64,000 nt of DNA from Martinezella lusitana (GCF_900094565.1 NZ_FMAF01000008.1:124001-188000); one strand, 5' to 3'. Counted from the first letter of the stretch, positions 33,624 to 42,305 are shown. A program made the numbers and translations. The notes: generated by a model not told the origin, from the letters alone.

Positions 33624-34102
33624 CCTTCCCTTGAGGTGGCTTCCGCATAGGCGACGTATTTGTCGAGGGCTTGCTCCCAGCCGCCGGTCTGCAGCTTCAG
33701 TTCGGTATCGTCAGGCAGCTCGACCTTGCGGAAGACGAGGCGCGTCTTGTCGCCGAGCTCGTGCAATTCCACCGTGACCTTCATCTGGTGCCCGGGTTTG
33801 CCGTGCTGGTCCTCCCAGGCGAAGGTAAAGACGAGACGCTCGGGCGGGACGATCTCGAGATAGCGGCCATGGCTCCAATATTCCTTGCCCTCCGCCGTGA
33901 AAATGCAATGCCGCCAGGCTCCCCCTTCCCGCAGATCGACCGAGACGGCTGAGGCCGTCGTGGTCTGCGGACCCCACCAGCGCATCAGATGCTCGGGCTC
34001 CGTCCAGAGGCGAAACAGCAAGGTACGCGGCGCGGCAATTTCGCGGGTCAGCACGATCTCGCGCAGCGGGCGCGGGCTCCGGATCTCATTTGTTGCGGTC
34101 AT
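33620..34102 (-). CDS. SRPBCC family protein (AHSA1 type)
   Basis: A 160-residue START-like protein of the AHSA1 (activator of Hsp90 ATPase homologue 1-like) group. The pattern EIVLTREIAAPRTLLFRLWTEPEHLMRWWGP is diagnostic (given as EIAAPRTLLF and LMRWWGP). The C-terminal helix GGWEQALDKYVAYAEA closes the hydrophobic pocket. Bacterial members often sit behind an ArsR regulator and bind unidentified hydrophobic ligands. The frame is open to 34192, but the ATG at 34102 follows GGAGGAGCT. It overlaps the ArsR gene by 17 bp, so the pair is translationally coupled. Confidence 0.87.
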   Translation of the reverse strand: MTATNEIRSPRPLREIVLTREIAAPRTLLFRLWTEPEHLMRWWGPQTTTASAVSVDLREGGAWRHCIFTAEGKEYWSHGRYLEIVPPERLVFTFAWEDQHGKPGHQMKVTVELHELGDKTRLVFRKVELPDDTELKLQTGGWEQALDKYVAYAEATSREG

Positions 34103-34436
34103 CAGCTCCTCCCCGTTGCAAGGCTGCGGCATAGGCTTCCAGGCGATCGAGATTTTCGTTCCAGAATTGGCGATAGCTTTCCAGCCAGTCATCCACCTGC
34201 ATGAGCGGTTTGGTTTCCAGCCGACATGGACGCCACTGCGCCTCCCTGCCCTTCGAGATCAGGCCGGCTTTCTCCAGCACTTTCAGATGTTTGGAAACGG
34301 CAACCAGCGACATGTCGAACGGTTCGGCCAGCTCGGAAACGGAGGCCTCGCCGGTCGTGAGCCGCGCCAGAATGGCCCGGCGGGTCGGATCGGCAAGGGC
34401 GGATAGTGTCATGCTCAACGCGTCCATGCAGGTCAT
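34086..34436 (-). CDS. ArsR-family transcriptional regulator
   Basis: A 116-residue winged-helix regulator. The HTH is visible as LSALADPTRRAILARLTTGEASVSELAEPFDMSLVAVSKHLKVLEKAGLI (residues about 10-60), with the typical ADPTRRxIL opening. No ArsR-type metal-binding cysteine pair (CVC) is present, so it is not a classical metal sensor. Members paired with AHSA1-domain genes are common and their signals are unknown. It leads the leftward ArsR-SRPBCC-GFA operon. The AT-rich 34437-34480 region upstream contains TTAATTAACTTATTAGTTTAA, which could include its promoter and operator. Confidence 0.88.
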   Translation of the reverse strand: MTCMDALSMTLSALADPTRRAILARLTTGEASVSELAEPFDMSLVAVSKHLKVLEKAGLISKGREAQWRPCRLETKPLMQVDDWLESYRQFWNENLDRLEAYAAALQRGGADDRNK

Positions 34437-34556
34437 AAACCATAAAGTTAATTAACTTATTAGTTTAATATATCCCCGGCCGAGACATGTCAAGTAACCC
34501 AAAGCTGGGCTGACTTGCCATGCAAACGAAACGCGAGCTCGACAGCGCGCGTCATC

Positions 34557-34943
34557 TCAGGAAAGGGGATTGGAAACTTCTATCAGATTGTGATCCGGAT
34601 CGCGGAAATAGACCGAGAGAATCGGGCCGGTCGCACCGGTCCGGCGTACAGGGCCTTCCTCGATCGCGACGCCTTCGGCCTGCAGATGAACGATGACATC
34701 GTCGATCGGCGTGTCGCTGATGAAGCAGAGATCGGCCGAGCCCGGCGTCGGTCGATCGGCTTTCGGTTCGAATTCATGCCCCGCGCGATGCAGATTGATC
34801 TTTTGGTTGCCGAAGGCCAGCGCCTTGCGGCCTTCACCGAAAGTCTCCACGCCCATGCCGAGGACACGGGCGTAGAAATCGCAGCTTTGCTCGATGCTCG
34901 CGACTGTCAGCACGAGATGATCGAGATGGTCGATGCGGATCAT
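34557..34943 (-). CDS. VOC-family protein
   Basis: A 128-residue vicinal-oxygen-chelate protein. The first module opens IDHLDHLVLTVASIEQSCDFYARVLGM, with a metal-ligand His at about residue 6 or 9. The second module ends in ILSVYFRDPDHNLIEVSN, with the conserved Glu. The NQKINLH strand contributes another possible ligand. The pattern resembles YwkD/glyoxalase-like virulence-factor proteins in databases, whose substrates are unknown. It lies 15 bp after an MFS transporter gene in the same orientation, so the two may be co-transcribed. Confidence 0.85.
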   Translation of the reverse strand: MIRIDHLDHLVLTVASIEQSCDFYARVLGMGVETFGEGRKALAFGNQKINLHRAGHEFEPKADRPTPGSADLCFISDTPIDDVIVHLQAEGVAIEEGPVRRTGATGPILSVYFRDPDHNLIEVSNPLS

Positions 34944-34958
34944 TTTCAGTCTCCGGCC

Positions 34959-36242
34959 TTAGCGGCGAGCCAGCCTTGCGACCGCAAAGGCACTGACAAG
35001 GCAGATCGCCAGCATGATGAGGATGAAGGCAACCACGGCATTCCAGCCGTCTGCAAGCCAGAAATAACCGCCGAGCGAACCGGCAATGCTGGAGCCCAGA
35101 TAATAGGCGAGCAGATAGAGCGAGGAGGCATGCCCCTTGGCGCCGCGGGCAAGCCGTCCCACAAGGGCGCTGGCTACGGAATGGGTCATAAAGAAACCGA
35201 TCGTCACCAGAACGATGCCGAGGATGATCAGCGGCAGCGACGTGGCGAGCGTGACGGCCGCACCAAGTGCTGCGATCAGCGCGCCGGCCGGCAGCACGAC
35301 GAAGTGACCGATGCGATCGCCGAGGAGGCCCGCTGCCCAGGAGGCGACGATGCCGAAGAGATAGGCGGTAAAGATCAGGCCAAGTTCGGTCTGGCTGAGG
35401 TTATAGGGAGCGGCGACGAGGCGGAAGCCGGCATAGTTATAGACTGTGACGAAGGAACCCATGACGAGGAAGCCGATGGCAAAGAGCAGAGGCAGCGCCG
35501 GGTTGCCGAAATGGCCGCTCCAGGCCTTTACGTGGAAGGCAATATCGAAACCTTTGCGCGGCGTGAAATTGCGCGACGGCGGCAGCAGATAGAGAAAGCC
35601 GGTGGCGGCGATCAGCCCGAGAATGCCGACAGCGGCCAGTGCCGGCCGCCAGCTGAAGAATTCGGCGATCGTGCCCGTCACGACCCGACCGGCCATGCCG
35701 CCGAAGGCGTTGCCGGCGATATAGAGGCCCATGGCGCCGCCGAGGCCGCGCGGCTCGATTTCCTCGGCCAGATAAGTCATGGCAACTGCCGGCACGCCGC
35801 CCAGGAGGAAGCCTTCGAGGGCGCGGAAGACCAGCAGGACATGCCAGTTCGGTGAGACGGAGCAGACGAGCGTGCAAAGGGCAGCACCCAGCAGCGATAT
35901 GAACATCAGGCTTCGGCGGCCGAGGCTTTCGGAAACGGCGGCCGCGCCGAAGATCGCAAAGGCGAGGAAGCCGGTCGAAAGCGACAGCGACAGCGAGCTG
36001 GCCGCCGGCGTAACGCCGAAATCCTGCGAGAAAATCGGCATCAGTGGCTGCACGCAATAGAGCAGCGAGAAGGTGGCGAAACCGGAGAGGAACAGCGCAA
36101 TGGTCGCGCGCCGGAATGCGGGCGTACCGCGCGTGAGGTATTGACGGGGCTCAACCGTTGGCGCGCTCCTGACGAGCGTCAATTCCGGACGGGAGGGAAC
36201 TTCGGAAGCGGTGATTTCTTGCTTTTCAGCAGCGCCGAACAT
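34959..36242 (-). CDS. MFS transporter
   Basis: A major facilitator superfamily protein of about 427 residues with twelve predicted transmembrane helices. An N-terminal hydrophilic stretch of about 45 residues precedes the first helix (ATIALFLSGFATFSLLYCVQPL). The opening VQPLMPIFSQDFGVTPAASSLSLSLST resembles the YnfM-like branch of arabinose/drug exporters. The loop between helices 2 and 3 carries SESLGRRSLMF. Substrate is unknown. The ATG at 36242 is chosen over a TTG at 36254. It is divergent from a LysR gene about 97 bp away, which probably regulates it. Confidence 0.85.
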   Translation of the reverse strand: MFGAAEKQEITASEVPSRPELTLVRSAPTVEPRQYLTRGTPAFRRATIALFLSGFATFSLLYCVQPLMPIFSQDFGVTPAASSLSLSLSTGFLAFAIFGAAAVSESLGRRSLMFISLLGAALCTLVCSVSPNWHVLLVFRALEGFLLGGVPAVAMTYLAEEIEPRGLGGAMGLYIAGNAFGGMAGRVVTGTIAEFFSWRPALAAVGILGLIAATGFLYLLPPSRNFTPRKGFDIAFHVKAWSGHFGNPALPLLFAIGFLVMGSFVTVYNYAGFRLVAAPYNLSQTELGLIFTAYLFGIVASWAAGLLGDRIGHFVVLPAGALIAALGAAVTLATSLPLIILGIVLVTIGFFMTHSVASALVGRLARGAKGHASSLYLLAYYLGSSIAGSLGGYFWLADGWNAVVAFILIMLAICLVSAFAVARLARR

Positions 36243-36339
36243 GGGGGGATCCAACCTTTGTTGTCCAGAAATCTAGTCAATAGCGCTTCATTAGTCCAAT
36301 ATATGGAACAGGCGATTTCAATAGGTTTTGGAGATAGCG

Positions 36340-37215
36340 ATGGAGTTGCGTCATATCCGCTATTTTCTGGCGCTCGCGGAAGAAGGGAACTTCACCCGCG
36401 CCGCCGCCAAGCTCGGCATCGGGCAGCCGCCGCTCAGCCAGCAGATCAAGGATCTGGAGAACGAGGTGGGGGCGCAGCTGTTTCACCGCGTGCCGCATGG
36501 TGCCGAGCTGACGGCGGCCGGCGAAGCCTTTCTGGCCGAGGCGAAAACCGCCGTCGATGCGGCGGAAAAGGCGAAGCTTGCAGCTCAGCGCGCAAATCGC
36601 GGCGAGATCGGCCGCCTGTCGCTCGGCTTTACCGCCTCCTCCGCCTTCAACACCATCGTCACGGCGACCATCCGCGAGTTTCGCGATCACTGGCCTGAGG
36701 TACGGCTGTCGCTCACCGAGATGAATACCAACGCGCTGATGGAGCGGCTGATACGCGGCGAGATCGACGCCGCCTTCATCCGGCCAGGTCTGGAAGATCC
36801 GCGCGATGTGCGGTTGAAGCGTTTTGCCGACGAGCCGATGCTGATTGCGCTGCCGGCCCATCATCCCCTTGCCGCTAGAGATCGCCTGCCGGTCGCAGCG
36901 CTTGCCGGCGAGCCTTTCATTCTATTCCCGCGCATGGTCGGCCTCAGCCTCTATGACGATATCGTCGCAGCCTGCCGCGAGGCCGGCTTCGAGCTGGTCG
37001 TGACGCAGGAGGCGCCGCAGATCCCGTCCGTCGTCAATCTCGTCGCCGCCAATCTCGGCGTTTCCATCGTTCCCGCCTCGATCGCGCAGATCAAGCTCGA
37101 CGGCGTCGCCTATCGCCCCATTGACGGGCCGGCGCTCGCCGCGCGTCTCGGCCTTGCCAGCCTCAAGGCGCAGCGTTCGCCCGTCGTCGCCAACCTCATG
37201 AGCCTGATTGCCTGA
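36340..37215 (+). CDS. LysR-family transcriptional regulator
   Basis: A 291-residue LysR protein. It starts MELRHIRYFLALAEEGNFTRAAAKLGIGQPPLSQQIKDLE (residues 1-40), the textbook HTH, and continues to an effector domain from about residue 90 (IGRLSLGFTASSAFN). MELRHIRYF and SQPPLSxQIKDLE patterns are common in the BenM/CatR-like subgroup, which often respond to aromatic acids, though the ligand here is unknown. The ATG at 36340 has GGAG at 36330-36333. It diverges from the MFS gene, its likely target. The stop is followed after one base by a 105-bp repeat. Confidence 0.88.
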   Translation: MELRHIRYFLALAEEGNFTRAAAKLGIGQPPLSQQIKDLENEVGAQLFHRVPHGAELTAAGEAFLAEAKTAVDAAEKAKLAAQRANRGEIGRLSLGFTASSAFNTIVTATIREFRDHWPEVRLSLTEMNTNALMERLIRGEIDAAFIRPGLEDPRDVRLKRFADEPMLIALPAHHPLAARDRLPVAALAGEPFILFPRMVGLSLYDDIVAACREAGFELVVTQEAPQIPSVVNLVAANLGVSIVPASIAQIKLDGVAYRPIDGPALAARLGLASLKAQRSPVVANLMSLIA

Positions 37216-37216
37216 T

Positions 37217-37321
37217 TAGAGCAATTCCAGGAAAAGTGCGAAGCGGTTTTCCGTCTGGAATGCGTAAAGAAACAAAAAGATAGAGCGTTTTCGCGATTCG
37301 AAGAAAAGCGAAACCGCTCTA
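37217..37321 (+). repeat. 105-bp double-hairpin repeat, copy B
   Basis: Near-identical to copy A at 33093-33197, with the same TAGAGC start and GCTCTA end. It fills the whole gap between two convergent LysR genes. The last three bases (CTA, TAG on the minus strand) are the stop codon of the leftward LysR gene. Confidence 0.85.
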
Positions 37322-38224
37322 TCCTTCCCGGTCCCAATAGGGCGGATCGCCGAACGCCTTTCTCAAGTGATCGGCGATGGCGCGCAGCTTTGCCGAGGGA
37401 TTGCGCCCCTCGGGATGCGCCATGAAGATGAACTCCGCCTCCGGCCGACAACCCACATCGATTTCGACGAGCCGCCCCTCCTTTATCGCCGGACCCGCGA
37501 TGAAGGTCGGCAACAGCGCGATCCCCAGCCCCGCAATTGCCGCATCATGCATGACGTCGCCATTGTTGACGCCGAATGCCAGCTTTCCCCTGATGATGAC
37601 GGCGCCATCCGGCCCCTGGAAACGCCAATCGGCGACGCCACGATTGGCGTAGAAGATACCGCGATGGTTTTCGAGATCGGCCAATGAGGCAGGCCTGCCG
37701 TAGCGGCTGAGATAGTCCGGTGCTGCAACGAGAAGACGGCGGCTGCGGGCGAGCGTCCATGCGACTAAGCGGGAATCGGCAATCAACCCATGGCGTATGA
37801 TCGCATCATAGCCTTCCGATGCTGCATCGACCCGGCGGTCGTCAAGGTCCAATGTCAGCTCGATCCCGGGGTGATCGGCGAGAAACGGATAGAGAGCCGG
37901 GCCGAGATGCTTGCGGCCGAAGGTGACGGGCGCTGCGATGCGCAGCGGTCCTGTCAATGTCCCGCGCCGTTCAGCAAGATCGGCAGCGGCCTCGCGTACC
38001 TCGTGGGCGATACGTGTCGCTCGCTCCAGAAAGGCGGCGCCATCCTCCGTCAAGGTCAGCTTGCGGGTGGTGCGATGAAGCAATGTCGCCCCCAACGCCT
38101 TCTCCATTTCCGACAGGCGCTCGCTGACGACGGATTTTGACAGGCGCAGGCGTCGCGCCGCTTCGCTGATCGACCCCGCCTCGGCAACGGCGACGAAGGC
38201 AGTGATCCCGTCAATCTTCAACAT
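37319..38224 (-). CDS. LysR-family transcriptional regulator
   Basis: A 301-residue LysR protein. The HTH reads FVAVAEAGSISEAARRLRLSKSVVSERLSEMEKALGA (about residues 10-46). The effector domain begins near residue 88 (GPLRIAAPVTFGRKHLGPALYPFL), typical of the AaeR/DhcR-like group whose members often control neighbouring oxidoreductases. It is divergent from an SDR gene 119 bp away, its likely target. The TAG stop codon is the end of repeat copy B, so the C-terminus may have been trimmed by insertion of the repeat; the final residues before it read PPYWDREG. Confidence 0.87.
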   Translation of the reverse strand: MLKIDGITAFVAVAEAGSISEAARRLRLSKSVVSERLSEMEKALGATLLHRTTRKLTLTEDGAAFLERATRIAHEVREAAADLAERRGTLTGPLRIAAPVTFGRKHLGPALYPFLADHPGIELTLDLDDRRVDAASEGYDAIIRHGLIADSRLVAWTLARSRRLLVAAPDYLSRYGRPASLADLENHRGIFYANRGVADWRFQGPDGAVIIRGKLAFGVNNGDVMHDAAIAGLGIALLPTFIAGPAIKEGRLVEIDVGCRPEAEFIFMAHPEGRNPSAKLRAIADHLRKAFGDPPYWDREG

Positions 38225-38343
38225 CGTTCGGCGATTCCGAATTCGAGTTCCATGATTTGAAGACTAATCCGAACGATCGGAAAAGACCATCTTCCGCGTA
38301 TCGGGCAGACCGAAAGACACGTCCTCACACAGGAGATGGAACA

Positions 38344-39108
38344 ATGAACCGCTTGAATGGAAAAGTCGCGATCGTCACCGGCGCCAGCTCCGGCATCGGC
38401 CGCGCCACCGCAAAGCTTTTCGCCGCCGAAGGCGCCAAGGTTATCGTCGGCGCCCGCCGCGGCGCGGAACTGGAAAGCCTTGTCGCGGACATCGAAGCCG
38501 CGGGCGGCGATGCGGCCGCGTTGGCCGGCGATGTCCGCTCGGAAGACTACCACAAGGCGCTGGTTGCCCTTGCGGTCGAGCGTTATGGCAAGCTGGATAT
38601 CGCCTTTAACAATGCCGGCACGCTCGGTGAGGCCGGTCCCAGCACCGAGGTTTCAGAGGCAGGCTTTGCCGAAGCCCTGGCGATCAACCTCACCGCATCG
38701 TTCCTGGCCGCCAAACACCAGATCGGCGAAATGGTCAAGCACGGCGGCGGCTCGGTGATCTTCACCTCGACCTTCGTCGGCCATACCGTTGGCTTCCCAG
38801 GCGTTGCCGCCTATGCCGCCAGCAAGTCCGGCCTGATCGGCTTGACGCAAACACTTGCCGCGGAATTTGGCCCGCAGAATGTGCGCGTCAATGCTATACT
38901 GCCAGGCGCGGTCGATACCGATATGTATCGCGAGATGAACGACACATCCGACAAGCAGGCTTTCATAACCAATCTGCATGCGCTGAAGCGCGTCGCCGGT
39001 CCCGAAGAAATTGCCCGCTCGGTCCTCTATCTCGCCTCCGATGACGCAAGCTTCGTCACCGGCACGGCGTCGCTCGTCGATGGCGGCGTATCGATCACGC
39101 GCACCTGA
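38344..39108 (+). CDS. SDR-family oxidoreductase
   Basis: A 254-residue classical short-chain dehydrogenase/reductase. The cofactor motif TGASSGIG is at about residues 12-19, the NNAG motif is in IAFNNAGTLG, and the active-site Tyr and Lys are in YAASKSGLIG. The C-terminal segment ends VTGTASLVDGGVSITR, typical of this group. The Arg/Ala pattern after the second strand (GARRGAELE) suggests NADP(H). Substrate is unknown. The frame is open to 38257, but the ATG at 38344 follows AGGAGATGG. It is divergent from a LysR gene that probably controls it. Confidence 0.9.
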   Translation: MNRLNGKVAIVTGASSGIGRATAKLFAAEGAKVIVGARRGAELESLVADIEAAGGDAAALAGDVRSEDYHKALVALAVERYGKLDIAFNNAGTLGEAGPSTEVSEAGFAEALAINLTASFLAAKHQIGEMVKHGGGSVIFTSTFVGHTVGFPGVAAYAASKSGLIGLTQTLAAEFGPQNVRVNAILPGAVDTDMYREMNDTSDKQAFITNLHALKRVAGPEEIARSVLYLASDDASFVTGTASLVDGGVSITRT

Positions 39109-39164
39109 CCGCCCCTTTTCATGACGCAATTATCGTCGGCGGCATCAGCAATCTAGAGAACGCC

Positions 39165-39206
39165 GATATGATCCCGCAAAGCCTGAATTGGCTGCGGGAT
39201 CATGTC
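39165..39206. other. Strong hairpin between convergent SDR and NTF2-like genes
   Basis: GATATGATCCCGC (39165-39177) pairs with GCGGGATCATGTC (39194-39206) with one mismatch, and AGCC-TGAATT-GGCT extends it after a two-base bulge. It sits in the 161-bp convergent gap. No T-run follows on either strand. It may terminate or stabilise both messages. Confidence 0.5.
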
Positions 39207-39269
39207 GCTGGAATGCTCTGAATGGATAGGAACTGGCCGTGGGTTCTGCTCCCGCGGCAGCCTTTCCGT

Positions 39270-39725
39270 TCAGAACATCGTATTATTGTTCATCGATTTT
39301 TCCGGGATCGGCTGCACCGAGTCCCAGTGCTCCTCGATCTTGTTGTTCTCGACGCGGAAAATATCGACGATGGCGCTGCCCCTATCACCCGGTTGGCGAA
39401 TAGTGTGGACACGCAGGATCACAAAGTCACCGTCGACCATGACGCGCTTGATCTCGCTCTTCGACTGCGGATAGTCTTTCTTCAGGTACTCGAGGAAGCC
39501 GCGCAGGCCTTCCGGACCATCGGCAGCCAGCGGGTTGTGCTGGACATATTTGCCGAGATATTTGGAGGCGGCGTCGAAGTTCTTGTCATTCAGCGCCTTC
39601 TGGTAGAAATCCAGAACGATCTCCTTGTTCTTCTGCTCCTGCGGCGAATAGGCCCGCTCCGCCAAAGCCGGCACGGCGGCGGCCACGATCGGCAGGGCGA
39701 TCATCACAACTTTCATCAATTTCAA
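39270..39725 (-). CDS. Secreted NTF2-like (SnoaL-type) protein
   Basis: A protein of about 151 residues with an N-terminal signal peptide (hydrophobic VVMIALPIVAAAVPALA, cleavage after ALA) and a single NTF2-like cone fold. NKEIVLDFYQKALNDKNFDAASKYLG and the phrase YVQHNPLAADGPEGLRGFL are typical of SnoaL-like proteins. Members act as cyclases, isomerases or ligand binders; the secreted ones are mostly uncharacterised. A TTG at 39725 is preferred as start because GGAG lies 7 bases upstream; an ATG at 39716 is in frame. Its reading frame is open far upstream to 40007, but that part looks non-coding. Confidence 0.75.
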   Translation of the reverse strand: MKLMKVVMIALPIVAAAVPALAERAYSPQEQKNKEIVLDFYQKALNDKNFDAASKYLGKYVQHNPLAADGPEGLRGFLEYLKKDYPQSKSEIKRVMVDGDFVILRVHTIRQPGDRGSAIVDIFRVENNKIEEHWDSVQPIPEKSMNNNTMF

Positions 39726-39960
39726 AGCGTTACTCCTTCGATCAGACCCGGTCAGTCTCGTTGAGCAGGACGAGCGTCGCAAATGACAAGGCTGTGATGC
39801 CCGGTAACCGTCTGCCTGGAGACCTTGGCCGAGCTGCTCGATCTGAACGTCATTGCCGCCCACCGCCGGAGCATTGACGACGATGCCGGAACGCTGCGAT
39901 TGCCTATTATCCGCCAAAGGCTTAGGCTGATTGCCAAAAGAACAGGCGACGGGTTCAACC

Positions 39961-41172
39961 ATGGTTCTCGCAGGAAAGCGCATCCTTCTCATCATCTCCG
40001 GCGGCATCGCGGCCTATAAGAGCCTCGATCTGATCCGCCGACTGCGCGAACGCGGTGCGAGCGTGCGCCCTGTCATGACGGCGGGCGCCCAGCAGTTCAT
40101 CACGCCGCTTGCCGTCGGAGCCCTCGCCGCCGATCACGTTTTCACCGATCTGTTTTCCCGCCAGGACGAGCAGGATGTCGGCCACATAAGGCTTGCACGC
40201 GACTGCGACCTCGTGCTGATCGCGCCCGCGACCGCCGATCTGCTCGCCAAGATGGCAAACGGGCTGGCGGACGATCTCGCCTCCACCATATTGCTCGCCA
40301 CGGACCGGCCGGTGCTTGCCGCGCCGGCCATGAACCCGAAAATGTGGGCCCATGCCGCAACGAAGCGCAATGTCGAGATGTTGCGTGGCGACGGCATCGC
40401 TTTCGTCGGCCCCATGAAGGGGGAAATGGCCGAAAGCGGCGAGACAGGCACGGGCCGGATGGCGGAACCGTTTGAGATCGTCGCTGCCGTCGAGATGCGG
40501 CTCCATGACGGTGCCAAGCCGCTTGCCGGAAAGAAGGCCATCATCACCTCGGGCCCGACGCACGAACCGATCGATCCCGTGCGCTACATCGCCAACCGCT
40601 CGTCGGGCCGGCAGGGCCATGCCATCGCCTCAGCGCTGGCAGCGCTCGGCGCCGATGTCACCTTGGTCTCGGGGCCTGTCACCATTCCCGATCCGGCGGG
40701 CATGCACGTCATCCATGTCGAGCGCGCCGACGACATGCGCGATGCCGTGTTGGCGGCGCTGCCGGCCGACATCGCCGTCATGGTCGCCGCCGTCGCTGAC
40801 TGGAAGGTGGCTTCCGCCTCGGACCAGAAGATCAAAAAGCATCCGGGCGAATCCCTCCCGACGCTGGCGCTGACGGAAAACCCCGACATCCTGAAGACCG
40901 TCGGCCATCATACGCAGCGGCCAAAGCTCGTCATCGGTTTTGCCGCCGAGACGCAGGACGTGGAGAGCAATGCGCGGGCAAAGCTGGAGCGCAAGGGCGC
41001 CGATATCATCGTTGCCAACGATGTCTCGCCCGCGACCGGCATCATGGGCGGCACGCGCAACCGCGTGAAGATCATCCGTCACGACGGTGTCGAGCAATGG
41101 CCAGATCTAGACAAGGACGACGTGGCGGTGCGGCTGGCGGCGCTGATCGCCGAGCAGTTCAAGCAGGGATAG
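39961..41172 (+). CDS. coaBC: Bifunctional phosphopantothenoylcysteine decarboxylase/phosphopantothenate-cysteine ligase
   Basis: A 403-residue CoaBC (Dfp) of coenzyme A synthesis. The CoaC half (about 1-185) starts GKRILLIISGGIAAYKSLDLIRRL, binds FMN, and carries the catalytic motif APAMNPKMW and the GEMAESGETGTGRM Cys-flap region, although the usual Cys there is Ser/Glu as seen. The CoaB half (about 188-403) starts KKAIITSGPTHEPIDPVRYIANRSSGRQG, with AAVADWKV and KIKK motifs. An in-frame TTG at 39931 is rejected in favour of the ATG at 39961. In related genomes ubiB is usually directly upstream and dut close downstream; both are displaced here. Confidence 0.93.
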   Translation: MVLAGKRILLIISGGIAAYKSLDLIRRLRERGASVRPVMTAGAQQFITPLAVGALAADHVFTDLFSRQDEQDVGHIRLARDCDLVLIAPATADLLAKMANGLADDLASTILLATDRPVLAAPAMNPKMWAHAATKRNVEMLRGDGIAFVGPMKGEMAESGETGTGRMAEPFEIVAAVEMRLHDGAKPLAGKKAIITSGPTHEPIDPVRYIANRSSGRQGHAIASALAALGADVTLVSGPVTIPDPAGMHVIHVERADDMRDAVLAALPADIAVMVAAVADWKVASASDQKIKKHPGESLPTLALTENPDILKTVGHHTQRPKLVIGFAAETQDVESNARAKLERKGADIIVANDVSPATGIMGGTRNRVKIIRHDGVEQWPDLDKDDVAVRLAALIAEQFKQG

Positions 41173-41974
41173 CGGCTAGCGTCCGGCTCTCGCCGGAAGC
41201 GCGTTCTTCCGGCTGGAAGGGCGTGACATGAACGCCGGTATCGTCGATCAGCACGGCGCTGCCATCGGGAATTTCCCGCCAGGCGTCGATATCGTCGTTC
41301 AGAGGTTCCGATACCAGGCAGTATCCCGAGCCGACGGGCGATGCATAGAGCGTTGGCGCCTTGCGGTCGGTGGCATAGCGTATTGCGTGCAGCGATTTGC
41401 CGTCGGAGAAGGCTGCCGTGAATCGCACGAGCGCCGAGCCGGTCAGATGGATCGACAAGCCTTCGACAAAGCCGATGGTCTCCGCGATCGCCGCGACCGG
41501 ATTGGCCGCCAGGCCGAATTGCATCGCCAGCAGAAACAGAAGCTCGGAATCGGTGGTGCCGCTGCGCGCGTGGAACAGCCTGTCATCGAGCATGGCTTCC
41601 ATCGGACGTCGCAGACGGTCGAAGTTGGAAATCTGCCCGTTGTGCTGGAACGTCCAGTTCTCGAGAACGAAGGGATGGCAGTTGTCGCGCCGCGTGCCGC
41701 CGCCGGTGGCGGCACGGACATGGGCGAGGAAGAGCGGCGAACGGATCTGCCGCGCCAGGCTCTTGAGATTGCAGTCGGACCAGGCTGGCAGGACGTCGCG
41801 ATAGCGGCCCGGCTCCGGCCGATCACCATACCAGGCGATGCCGAAGCCGTCACCGTTGGTCGCCGTCTTGGCGCGCGTGGCGCAATGGGATTGTTCGATC
41901 AGGGAGTGGGCGGGCGAAGACACCAGCTCCTCCAGATAGAGGGGGTCTCCACGATAGGCTGCCCAGCGACACAT
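41159..41974 (-). CDS. Class II glutamine amidotransferase (YafJ-like)
   Basis: A 271-residue stand-alone Ntn-type glutamine amidotransferase. The nucleophile is Cys2, directly after Met (MCRWAAYRGDPLYLEELV), and conserved motifs are TNGDGFGIAWYG, LAHVRAATGG and HPFVLENWTFQHNGQI, the last containing the oxyanion Asn-Gly. These place it in the YafJ/EgtC-like group. EgtC acts in actinobacterial ergothioneine synthesis, but no egtB or egtD is present here, so that name is not used. It overlaps the 3' end of convergent coaBC by 14 bp. Partner synthase and product are unknown. Confidence 0.86.
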   Translation of the reverse strand: MCRWAAYRGDPLYLEELVSSPAHSLIEQSHCATRAKTATNGDGFGIAWYGDRPEPGRYRDVLPAWSDCNLKSLARQIRSPLFLAHVRAATGGGTRRDNCHPFVLENWTFQHNGQISNFDRLRRPMEAMLDDRLFHARSGTTDSELLFLLAMQFGLAANPVAAIAETIGFVEGLSIHLTGSALVRFTAAFSDGKSLHAIRYATDRKAPTLYASPVGSGYCLVSEPLNDDIDAWREIPDGSAVLIDDTGVHVTPFQPEERASGESRTLAAIPA

Positions 41975-42305
41975 GCGTCTTTCACTCCGATTCCGGCTGT
42001 TTTTCTGTCCCGCGAGAGAATGGCAAATCTTGGACGATTGTTCATGCAGAATGGGTAACAAACTCTTAATTTTCCATTCCCTGACAGCCAAGATGACAGA
42101 TATTTGACGCCTCGTCCGATCACATTTCGCATCGCAACATTTTCTTCGTGAGCCCATGCCGGCAAGGCTTTCGTCGAAGGAATCTCGTGAAAAGCATTTC
42201 GCTGCGACAAGAAGTGTGAAGTTCGCCGGCGCCGAAACCCTTGCATTGGGTGAAATTTGAGCTACGTTTGTCATATCTGAAACGTAACGAAAGGAAGGTG
42301 ATCCA

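Noticed and set aside
39726..40007. N-terminal extension of the NTF2-like protein by about 94 residues.
   Set aside because: The extension has no family similarity and overlaps the coaBC start, and a signal peptide with its own ribosome-binding site begins at 39725.
41159..41974. Naming the class II amidotransferase EgtC, to pair with the ergothioneine cluster.
   Set aside because: EgtC works in synthesis with EgtA, EgtB and EgtD, none of which is seen here. The YafJ-like group is broad, and the gene is 9 kb from the catabolic cluster.
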